64,000 nt of DNA from JALZKA01 sp963734015 (GTDB lineage Bacteria > Actinomycetota > Thermoleophilia > Solirubrobacterales > 70-9). Where the stretch lies: the NCBI GenBank assembly GCA_963734015.1, contig CAVTFG010000002.1, positions 62,001 to 126,000 of the forward strand, read 5' to 3'. The position numbers and the translations under genes are program-made. Positions 40,810 to 49,300 of this stretch are shown here, piece after piece; the first letter of the stretch is position 1, and each line of letters opens with the position of its first letter. Under the pieces are notes generated by a model. It worked only from the letters and a program-made list of their open reading frames with translations, searched no databases and was not told where the DNA came from.

Positions 40810-41816
40810 CGCCCGCCGGTGATCTCGCGCAACTTCGCCTGATCGTGGCGCGCCTGCACGGTCCGTACGGTGCTCGAGCGCGAGCGGGTGACCAGTGACT
40901 CGGTCGACGCGTGGCCGGTCGCGGGGTAGCGGACCCCCTGGAGCAGCTCGCCGTCGGTGACGCCGGTCGCGGCGAAGAAGACGTCGTTGCCCGAGACGAG
41001 GCGGTCGACGTCGAGCACCTCGTCCAGGTCGTAGCCGGCGTCGATGGCCGTCTTGCGCTCTTCGTCATCGCGCGGCCAGAGCCGGCCCAGCATCTGGCCG
41101 CCCAGGCACTTGATCGCTGCCGCCGAAATGACGCCCTCCGGGGTGCCGCCGATGCCCCAGAGCAGGTCCACCCCGGTCTGGCGGCTGACTGCGAACAGGG
41201 CCGCGGAGACGTCACCGTCGGTGATCAGGCGGATCCGGGCGCCGGCCTCACGCACCTCCGCCATCGCGTCCTCGTGACGGGGGCGGTCGAGCATGATCAC
41301 CGTCACCTCGCCGCGACTCGACTCCTTGCGCTCGGCGACCTGCGCGATCACGGTGGTGAGCGACTCGTCCAGGGTCAGCAGGTCAGCGATCTCGGGGCCG
41401 CCCGCAAGCTTCTCCATGTACACGCAGGGGCCGGGGTCGAACATCGTGTCCCGCTCGGCCAGCGCGATCACCGCCAGGGCGGACGGCATCCCCCGCGCGC
41501 AGAGCCTGGTGCCCTCCAGCGGGTCGACCGCGATGTCGACCTCGGGCGGGCTGCCGTCGCCGATCCGCTCGCCGTTGTAGAGCATCGGGGCCTCGTCCTT
41601 CTCGCCCTCGCCGATGACGACGATCCCGTCCATCGGCACCGTCTCGAGCAGCAGGCGCATGGCGTCAACCGCCGCCTGGTCGGCCGCCTCCTTGTCGCCC
41701 CGCCCGACCCAGCGGGCGGCGGCAAGCGCCGCGGCCTCGGTCACCCGGACGAGCTCGAGCGCGAGGTTTCGGTCCGGATGGCTCGGATCCCGGACGTCGT
41801 GGGAAATGACACCCAT
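40800..41816 (-). CDS. glpX: Class II fructose-1,6-bisphosphatase (GlpX)
   Basis: 338 residues. MDGIVVIGEGEKDEAPMLYNGE and VDIAVDPLEGTRLCARGMPSALAVIA hold the metal and phosphate-binding residues of the GlpX family. It hydrolyses fructose-1,6-bisphosphate in gluconeogenesis and is the only FBPase type in most actinobacteria. TAGCCT 7 nt before the ATG. Confidence 0.95.
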   Translation of the reverse strand: MGVISHDVRDPSHPDRNLALELVRVTEAAALAAARWVGRGDKEAADQAAVDAMRLLLETVPMDGIVVIGEGEKDEAPMLYNGERIGDGSPPEVDIAVDPLEGTRLCARGMPSALAVIALAERDTMFDPGPCVYMEKLAGGPEIADLLTLDESLTTVIAQVAERKESSRGEVTVIMLDRPRHEDAMAEVREAGARIRLITDGDVSAALFAVSRQTGVDLLWGIGGTPEGVISAAAIKCLGGQMLGRLWPRDDEERKTAIDAGYDLDEVLDVDRLVSGNDVFFAATGVTDGELLQGVRYPATGHASTESLVTRSRSSTVRTVQARHDQAKLREITGGRYG

Positions 41817-41834
41817 TGTCGTCAGGCTATTCGC

Positions 41835-42329
41835 TCAAACCGTGCCGGGCGCCTTGCGCTGCTGCTTGCCGCCCGAGGCCTGCGAGCGCAGGAAGCCCAC
41901 GACCGCGATGGCCAGCGAGCTGATCAGCGCCAGCCAGTAGCCCCACGCGAGGCCGATGCCGAACTCGAGTCCCTGGTCGGGCGACGGCCGGTCGATGACG
42001 CCGTTGTAGAGGATCAGGACGAACGCGGCCGCGCCGGCGATCATCGTCATCTCACCGGGCGGATAGGAGAGCTTGTGCCCGCGCGCGAGGATGTAGCCGA
42101 GGATCGCCGGAGCGAGCGCCGCCAGGAGCAGGAGCCACCGCAGGATCGGGAACGTCTCGAAGCCGGTGCACGAGGTGTCGCCCTCGCCGCACAGCCACGC
42201 GCCCTGCTCGACGCGCTCGGCCGACTCGTCCAGCGTGAACCACGGGAAGAAGAGGATGCTGGCGATCAGCAAGATCGAAGCAGCGGCGCCCAGCAGCGTC
42301 CGGTTCCGGTCCAGGCGCGAGAGGTCCAT
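41835..42329 (-). CDS. Four-helix membrane protein of unknown function
   Basis: 164 residues. Helices at about 11-30, 64-82, 92-108 and 132-152; the first loop contains two cysteines (WLCGEGDTSCTGF), probably an extracytoplasmic disulfide. The C-terminus is basic. TAGGCT 10 nt before the ATG. The frame is open far upstream but the Met before the first helix is the natural start. No family recognised. Confidence 0.7.
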   Translation of the reverse strand: MDLSRLDRNRTLLGAAASILLIASILFFPWFTLDESAERVEQGAWLCGEGDTSCTGFETFPILRWLLLLAALAPAILGYILARGHKLSYPPGEMTMIAGAAAFVLILYNGVIDRPSPDQGLEFGIGLAWGYWLALISSLAIAVVGFLRSQASGGKQQRKAPGTV

Positions 42330-42380
42330 ACCCGCGGCGAGCCTATACGACGAACGCCCGCGAAAAGATAGGTTCCTTCT

Positions 42381-43313
42381 GTGACTCGCTGGGGCCTGAC
42401 GCTGCCGCTGCCGATGCTGCCGCTGTCGGCTCACGAGGACCTGGTCAAGCGGGCCGAGGCCGCCGGCTACACCGATTTCTGGTCGGGCGAGACGAACGGG
42501 CCGGACGGGTTTACGCCACTCGCCCTCGCTGCCGAGTGGACGCAGGACGCACGGCTCGGAACCGGCGTCGTGGGCGTCTTCCAACGGGGACCGGCCTTGC
42601 TTGCCCAGCAGGCCGCCGCGCTCGCCGACGCGAGCGACGGGCGGTTCGCCCTCGGCATCGGCGCCTCGTCCGACCGCATCGTCCAGGGATGGAACGGAAT
42701 CCCGTTCGAGCGGCCGTATACGAAGATCGTCGAGACCCTCGACTATCTCGAGGTCGCACTCGCCGGCGTCCGGGCACCCGGCGGATTCAAGCTCGAGCTC
42801 GCGCCGCCAGAGCGCATCCCGATCGTGCTCGCGGCACTTCGCGGTCGGATGCTGCGCCTGGCGATGGAGCGGACCGATGGGGCGTTCTCGAACTTCCTGC
42901 CCCTGTCCGGCGTCCCGCAGGTGGTCGAGGCGATCGCCGGCGCTCCGGAGGGATTCGAGCTGCTCTGCCGATTCTTCTGCCTGCCGGGTGAGCGCGAGCA
43001 GGTGGAGCCGGTAGCCCGGTTCATGTTCGCCTCGTATGCCACCGTCCCGGTCTACGAGGCGTTCTTCCGCTGGCTGGGCCACGGCGAGGCCATCGATCCG
43101 ATGGTCGAGGCGTGGAACAGCGGCGACCGTCAGGCCGCGACGGCCGCGGCCCCCTGGGAGCTCATCAAGGAGGTCTTCCTGCTCGGCCGGCCGGAGGCGA
43201 TCCGGGAGCGCCTCGGGGAGTTCGTCGCAGCCGGCGTGACTCTCCCAGTCGTCCTGCCGGTAACGACACCCGACCGGGCGGGCGACGTGATCGAGGCGCT
43301 GGGACCCGGCTAA
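42381..43313 (+). CDS. LLM-class (luciferase-like) F420/flavin oxidoreductase
   Basis: 310 residues. WGLTLPLPMLPLSAHEDLVKRAEAAGYTDFWSGET and LADASDGRFALGIGAS, then GIPFERPYTKIVETLDYLEVALAG, are the LLM pattern. It would oxidise or reduce an unknown substrate, with F420 or FMN. GTG start with TAGGTT 6 nt upstream. Overlaps the end of egtD by 4 bp (convergent). Confidence 0.87.
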   Translation: MTRWGLTLPLPMLPLSAHEDLVKRAEAAGYTDFWSGETNGPDGFTPLALAAEWTQDARLGTGVVGVFQRGPALLAQQAAALADASDGRFALGIGASSDRIVQGWNGIPFERPYTKIVETLDYLEVALAGVRAPGGFKLELAPPERIPIVLAALRGRMLRLAMERTDGAFSNFLPLSGVPQVVEAIAGAPEGFELLCRFFCLPGEREQVEPVARFMFASYATVPVYEAFFRWLGHGEAIDPMVEAWNSGDRQAATAAAPWELIKEVFLLGRPEAIRERLGEFVAAGVTLPVVLPVTTPDRAGDVIEALGPG

Positions 43314-44287
43314 GCCGCGCGCGCCAGCGAGAGGGCGAACAACCCCTCGGGATCGGTCCACCAGTCGGTCAGCACCAGGCCGGCCTCGGCGTAGATTCCC
43401 TCGAGCCCGGGACGCGCGAACTTGGTCGAGATCTCGGTTCGCATCTCCTCGCCGCGTTCGAAGGCGACGGTCATCCCCAGGTCGCGGAAGGTCACCATCT
43501 GGCGGCGCAGCGAGCGGAGCCGGATGTCCACGAACAGGTTCTCCTCGTCGAAGAAGGCGACGTGCTCGAAGGCATCGAGGTCGAAGTCGGCGCCGAGCCG
43601 ATCGTTCAGGACCGCCAGGACGTTCTTGTTGAACTCGGCCGTCACGCCTTCGGCGTCGTTGTAGGCGGCCTCGAGCGTCGCCCGGTCCTTGACGAGGTCG
43701 GTGCCCAGCAGGAACCGATCGTCGGCCTCCAGCAGGTTGGCGACGCGGGACAGGAAGCTGGCGCGCTGCTGGGGCTCGAAGTTGCCGATCGTGCCGCCCA
43801 GGAAGGCGATCAGGCGCGGGCCGGACAGTGGGATGCGCTCGAGGTCGCGCTCGAAGTCGACCACCAGGCCATGGACGTCGATGCGGTACTCGTCGGCGAT
43901 CCGAGCGGCAGTGTCACGCGTGATCTCCTCGGAGATGTCGACGGGCGCGTATGCGCGCAGGCAGCCCGAGTCCTGCATCGCGTCCAAGAGGACCCGCGTC
44001 TTGGCCGCCGAGCCCGAGCCGAGCTCGATCAGCGTCGCCGGCTCGCCCGCGGCCGCGACGATCGCGGGCGAGTGCTCCTCGAGGATCGCCCGCTCGGCGC
44101 GCGTCGGGTAGTACTCGGGCGTCGCGGTGATCCGCTCGAACAGCTCGGAACCGCGCTCGTCGTAGAAGTAACGCGGCGAGAGTTCCTTGAAGGGCTTCGT
44201 GAGGCCGATCCGCACGTCGGCGGCCATGCCCGACAGCGGCCCCCCGGGCGGCAGGTGGACGTCGACCTGGACGGTGCCGACGCTCAT
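43310..44287 (-). CDS. egtD: L-histidine N-alpha-methyltransferase EgtD
   Basis: 325 residues. Adds three methyl groups from SAM to histidine to give hercynine, the first step of ergothioneine synthesis. KELSPRYFYDERGSELFERITATPEYYPTRAE is the family opening; TLIELGSGSAAKTRVLLDAM binds SAM. ATG 44287 overlaps the egtB stop (ATGA), so the two are translationally coupled. Confidence 0.95.
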   Translation of the reverse strand: MSVGTVQVDVHLPPGGPLSGMAADVRIGLTKPFKELSPRYFYDERGSELFERITATPEYYPTRAERAILEEHSPAIVAAAGEPATLIELGSGSAAKTRVLLDAMQDSGCLRAYAPVDISEEITRDTAARIADEYRIDVHGLVVDFERDLERIPLSGPRLIAFLGGTIGNFEPQQRASFLSRVANLLEADDRFLLGTDLVKDRATLEAAYNDAEGVTAEFNKNVLAVLNDRLGADFDLDAFEHVAFFDEENLFVDIRLRSLRRQMVTFRDLGMTVAFERGEEMRTEISTKFARPGLEGIYAEAGLVLTDWWTDPEGLFALSLARAA

Positions 44288-45543
44288 CGGGCGCACCGAA
44301 GGCCCGAGAAGATCTGCCGCCTGATCGGCAGGTCCCAGTTCCGGAAGGTCGTCCGGATCACGTCGCGCCGCGTGGCCCAGGCGCCGCCGCGCAGCACCTT
44401 GTGCTCAGGGCCGAAGAAGACCTTGGAGTACTCGTCGTACGGGAAGGCCTCGAAGCCCGGGTAGCCGGTGAAGTCCGAGCTGGTCCACTCCCAGACGTCG
44501 CCCAGCATCTGGATGGCGCCGCAGTCCGACGCCGCGTCCGCATAGGCGCCGGCCGGTGCGGTCCCGAACGCGAGGTGGTCTAGATTCGCCCGGCCCCGGT
44601 CGGCGCCGCCCGCAGCGGCCTCCCACTCGAGCTCGGTCGGCAGCCGCTTGCCGGCCCACCGCGCGAAGCCCTCGGCGCCCTCGTAATCGATGTGGACGAC
44701 CGGGTGGGCGAGGTCGAGAGCGCGAGTCTCCCCCATCGCCGTTCGGACCCAGCCGCCCCCGCCGTCGCGCTCCCAGTAGAGGGGCGGCTCGGCGCCCGTC
44801 TCCTCGACGAACTGCGCGTACGCCGCGTTGGTCACCGGGGTGCGGTCGATCTCGAACGCAGCCAGCTCGACCGAGTGCCGCGGGCGCTCGTTGTCGTAGG
44901 CGAACCCGTCGCCCGCGTCGCCGATCTCCTGCTCGCCGCCCTCGACCGCCACCATCTCCGGCCCGTCGACGAGCGGCTCGGCCGCGGGTACGGTGTCGCG
45001 CTCGGGGGGCTCGTACTCCGGCACCATCTGCAGGAGCTGCAGCATCGTCTCGTTGTGCTGATGCTCGTGGGCGAGGATCAGGTCGTAGACGAAGCCGCCA
45101 CGCAGGATGGGCTCGCCGCCCTCGAGGTCGATCTCGTCGAGCACGTCCAGCGTCCGCTCGCGGACCTCGGACATGTAGGAGCGCAGGTCGTCGCCGCGCA
45201 GGATCGGCAGCTCGTTGCGGGTGGCGCGCGGGTTTTCGATCGCGTCGTAGAAGCGGCCCAGCTCGCCGCGCATCGGCTCCCGGCCCGAGATCGTCTGCAC
45301 CAGCCACAGCTCCTCGAAGTTCGCGATGTGCCCGAGGTCCCAGGCGAGCGGGCTCAGGATCTCGCTGTAGACGGTGTTGAGCTGCTCGTCGGTCAGCGGC
45401 TCGACAAGGAGGAGCGTGCGCCGGCGCGCCTCCTCGAGGCGCTCCGCGATCGCTTCCTTGGTGCTGTGACGGGGCCGGCGTCGTCGCGATGTCAGCACGT
45501 TAGACGTCTGGCCTCGCGATTTCGTTACGGGCAACCCCACCAT
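44284..45543 (-). CDS. egtB: Ergothioneine sulfoxide synthase EgtB
   Basis: 419 residues (GTG 45498 is an alternative start). N-terminal DinB-like helical domain with the iron-binding His cluster (DLGHIANFEE and AHEHQHNETML, HxxxHxE), then a formylglycine-generating-enzyme-like domain (VEGGEQEIG ... WEWTSSDFTGYPGF ... GLRCAR). It joins hercynine to a cysteinyl thiol, with O2 and Fe(II). egtA, egtC and egtE are not adjacent, so either the thiol donor is cysteine or the other genes are elsewhere. Confidence 0.93.
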   Translation of the reverse strand: MVGLPVTKSRGQTSNVLTSRRRRPRHSTKEAIAERLEEARRRTLLLVEPLTDEQLNTVYSEILSPLAWDLGHIANFEELWLVQTISGREPMRGELGRFYDAIENPRATRNELPILRGDDLRSYMSEVRERTLDVLDEIDLEGGEPILRGGFVYDLILAHEHQHNETMLQLLQMVPEYEPPERDTVPAAEPLVDGPEMVAVEGGEQEIGDAGDGFAYDNERPRHSVELAAFEIDRTPVTNAAYAQFVEETGAEPPLYWERDGGGGWVRTAMGETRALDLAHPVVHIDYEGAEGFARWAGKRLPTELEWEAAAGGADRGRANLDHLAFGTAPAGAYADAASDCGAIQMLGDVWEWTSSDFTGYPGFEAFPYDEYSKVFFGPEHKVLRGGAWATRRDVIRTTFRNWDLPIRRQIFSGLRCAR

Positions 45544-45580
45544 TCGCGGGCGCTCGGCCAGCGACTACGCTCCCGCGGCG

Positions 45581-46348
45581 ATGAAGTTGGAAGGCGCGGG
45601 AGCGCTGATCAGCGGCGGGGCCTCCGGGCTGGGCGAGGCAACCGTACGGCGGCTGCATTACGCCGGGGCCTCGGTCGTGATCTCCGACCTGAACGCCGAG
45701 AAGGGCGAAGCGCTGGCGGCCGAGCTGGGCGACCGCGCATCGTTCGTCGAGGCCAACGTGCTCGAGCCCGACCAGGTCCAGGCGGCCGTGGACGCGGGGG
45801 CGGCACTCGACGGCGGGCTCCGGATCTCGGTCTGCTGCGCCGGGATCGGCTGGGCCCAGCGGACGAGCTCGAAGCAGGGGCCGCACGACCTCGAGGTGTT
45901 CAGCAACGTGATCAAGGTCAACCTGATCGGCAGCTTCAACGTGCTGCGACTCGCGGCGACGGCGATGTCCAGCAACGAGCCCGACGACGAGGGCGAGCGC
46001 GGCGTCTGCGTGAACACGGCCTCGATCGCGGCCTTCGACGGTCAGATCGGCCAGGTCGCCTACGCAGCCTCGAAGGGCGGCATCGTCGGCATGACCCTCC
46101 CGGCGGCCCGCGACCTCGCCGGCCGGGGAATCCGGGTGGTCACGATCGCCCCGGGCCTGTTCGACACCCCGCTCCTCGCCGGCCTGCCCGAGGAGGCGCG
46201 CGAGGCGCTCGGCGCCGGCATCCCGTTTCCGTCCCGGCTCGGCACGCCGTCCGAGTACGCGCAGCTCGCCCAGCAGATCGTCGAAAACCCGATGCTGAAC
46301 GGCGAGACGATCCGGCTCGACGGCGCGCTGCGAATGCCGCCGAAGTAG
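45581..46348 (+). CDS. Short-chain dehydrogenase (3-hydroxyacyl-CoA dehydrogenase type II-like)
   Basis: 255 residues. ISGGASGLGEATVRRL (nucleotide binding), active-site Ser in NTASIAAFDGQIGQ and YAASKGG. LPAARDLAGRGIRVVTIAPGLFDTPLL fits the HSD17B10 group that oxidises 3-hydroxyacyl-CoA. TACGCT 9 nt before the ATG. Confidence 0.88.
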   Translation: MKLEGAGALISGGASGLGEATVRRLHYAGASVVISDLNAEKGEALAAELGDRASFVEANVLEPDQVQAAVDAGAALDGGLRISVCCAGIGWAQRTSSKQGPHDLEVFSNVIKVNLIGSFNVLRLAATAMSSNEPDDEGERGVCVNTASIAAFDGQIGQVAYAASKGGIVGMTLPAARDLAGRGIRVVTIAPGLFDTPLLAGLPEEAREALGAGIPFPSRLGTPSEYAQLAQQIVENPMLNGETIRLDGALRMPPK

Positions 46349-46394
46349 GACTTATCGACCAGGTACCACGACCGCTGCCGCCGGGGCGTATGCC

Positions 46395-49300
46395 CTATTG
46401 CGTGAGCTTGTTCTTGCCGGGCCCGCCGTTCAGGGCGTCGACGCCGGGCCCGCCGATCAGGGTGTCGCCGCCGTCGCCGCCGTTCAGGGTGTCATCGCCG
46501 GCTTCGCCGTGCAGGGTGTCGCTGCTGCCCCCGCCGTTCAGGATGTCATTCCCGTCCCCGCCGTGCAGGGTGTCAGCGCCATCCTCGCCGTTCAGGATGT
46601 CGTTGCCGGACCCGCCCCTTACGGTGTCCTTGCCGGACCCGCAGTTGATCACGTCGTCGCCGCCACCGCCGTCCACGATGTCATTGCCGGCGCCGCAGTT
46701 GATCACGTCGTCCCCTGGAGTGCCCGTGATCACGTCGCCGCGGGAAGTGCCCGTGATCGCGCAGCTCACGGCCACCGCGACGGTCGCGGTCGAGCCACCG
46801 TTGAGCGTGTAGGTGAAGCCGTCGGTCGGGGAGCCGTCGTTGCAGTAGTTGGGGTTCGGCTGGTAGGTGAGCCCGGAGCCGCCGCCGGTGATCGCCACGG
46901 TGCCATTGGCCGGCTGGGTGACCGACTGGACCCTCTTCGGGCCGGCGTCGATGTCGGTGTCGTTGGCGCGCACGTTGATCGGGTTGGGTCCGGAGCTGCG
47001 CGAGACGGTGGCGGTGTCGTTGACCGCCACCGGGGCGTCATCGACGCAGGTGACGGTCACCGAGACGTTGGCGGTAGAGCCACCGTTGAGGGTGTACGTG
47101 AAATTGTCGGTCGGGCTGCCGCCGTTGCAGTAGTTGGCGTTCGGCTGGTAGGTGAGCTCGGTGCCGCCGCCGGTGATCACCACGGCGCCGTGGGCCGGCT
47201 GGGTGACTGACAGGACCGTCTTTGGGCCGGCGTCGATGTCGGTGTCGTTGGCGCGCACGTTGATCGAGGTCGCGCCCGCGTCCTCGGCCACCGTGGCGGT
47301 GTCGCTTACTGCCACCGGTGGATTGTCGACCGTGGTCTCGACGCTGAAGCTGCGCGTGTCGGGGCTCGGGTCGACGTTGCCGGCGGCGTCGGTGGCGCGG
47401 ACCGAGAAGGTGTAGGCGCCGTCGGCGAGGTCGGTATAGGCCCGCGGCGAGGGCGTGCAGTCGGCGAACGAGCCGGTGGTCGGGCCGGGGCCGTCGAGGC
47501 GGCATTCGAAGCTCGAGCCGGGCTCATCGGAGCTGTAGGAGAAGGAGGGGTCGTTGTTCGAGCTGGTCCCGCTCGGTCCGGTGTCGATCGTCGTGTTGGG
47601 GGCGCCGGTGTCGACGCTGAAGCTGCGCGTGTCGGGGCTCGCGTCGACGTTGCCGGCGGCGTCGGTGGCGCGGACCGAGAAGGTGTAGGCGCCGTCGGCG
47701 AGGTCGGTATAGGCCCGCGGCGAGGGCGTGCAGTCGGCGAACGAGCCGGTGGTCGGGCCGGGGCCGTCGAGGCGGCATTCGAAGCTCGAGCCGGGCTCAT
47801 CGGAGCTGTAGGAGAAGGAGGGGTCGTTGTTCGAGCTGGTCCCGCTCGGTCCGGTGTCGATCGTCGTCTCGGGCGCCGTCGAGTCCTCCGTGTAGGTGAA
47901 CGGCGCCGAGCACGCCGAGGTGTTGCCGGCGTCCGAGGCGGTCGCGGTGAAGGTCACGGTCTGGTCGGGGTCGACGCTCGCGGGCAACCCCGGCGAGGCG
48001 AACGCGGCGGCGGTGTCGGACGCCTCGACCGGGCCCGAGCAGTCGCCCGACTGGTAGAGGCGGACGGTCGAGCCGGCCTCGGCCGAGCCCTTGATCTCGG
48101 GGGCGTTGTCGTTGGCCGGCGAGTCGGGGTCGGAGTCGGTGATCTCGGGTGGATCGGGGGGCACTACATCCTCGGCGTACGTGCCGGTGACCTCGGTCAG
48201 CTCCGGCGTTCGACTCGGGTCCGTGGTGCTCAGCTCCGCGCGGTACTGCAGATACCTGGAGTTGCCGCCGATCGAGCCCCCCGAGGTCGCGATCGGGGCG
48301 AAGCTGCTCCAGCTGCCGTCCGGGGTCGGCGTGTTGCCGGTCCGGACGCTGAGCTGGATGTCGGTCCCGGCCGGCGTGTTCTCGATCCAGCTGAGCTGGT
48401 TCCAGTTGACCGCCTGGCCCGCGTCGAAGATGCGCGACTCGAAGGCGCCCGACGCCGGATAGGGGCCGACCCGCATCCAGTCGACCGCGAGCTCCGGGCC
48501 GCCGGCGGTGAAGTCGCTTGCCGCGGCGCGGAGCGCCGGGCCGAAGGTGCCCGTGTGGGTCGCGACCAAGCTGCCGTCGACGAAGTAGCGGACCTCGGTC
48601 AGGTCCCACTCGATCCGGTATCGGTGGGAGCTGCCGACGAGCGAGCCGGGAATCGGGGTGTCGGTGACCCCGGAGCCGAACTGGGTGCTGGCGAACAGCT
48701 GGTTTGTCGTGCCCCTGGTGCTGAACATCGCCCAGACGCTCTCGAAGTTGTCGGTGAGGGCGACGTGCTGGAAGGTCGCGGCGCCGAAAGTCGCCACGCC
48801 CTCGAGCGAGCTACCCGGGCCGAAGGTCGTGTCGGTGCTGGCGAAGGCACCGTTGACGTGGAGGCTGCCGCCGGAGACCGCGGAGGTGCCGCCCGCACCT
48901 CCGCCCTGCGACTCCCAGGTCGCGCCCGACCAACCGGCCGGCAGCGCCGGGCCGCCGGCGAACTCGGCGCCGACCGCCGGCCGCAGCATGACCTCGCCGT
49001 TGGCCGTCTCGGAGACGTAGGTGTCGGCGCCGGGGGCGCCGGCCGAGAAGTTGGCCACGGTGGTGTCGGTGAGGCTGAGCGGGGCGACGGTGAACGTCCA
49101 CGTGTCGTCGGCACCCAGGGCGTTTCCGTTCGCATCCTCGACCGCGTCCTCCACCGTCACCTCATAGACGGCACCGGCGGTGAGATCGGCCAGGGGATCG
49201 AGGGTCGCTGTCGCCCCTGCGTAGCTGACGTCGGCCGCGACGTCGGCGCCTGCGCCCTGCCGTCGCAGTCGCACGCTGGTCTCATCGATCGTTGCCGGGC

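Noticed and set aside
41835..43361. Upstream extension of the four-helix membrane protein frame
   Set aside because: The extra N-terminal part is antisense to the LLM oxidoreductase; the natural start is the Met before helix 1.
46410..46750. Regular short repeats that could be mistaken for a CRISPR array
   Set aside because: They are 27-bp in-frame codings of GGxGxDxLx RTX motifs without spacers.
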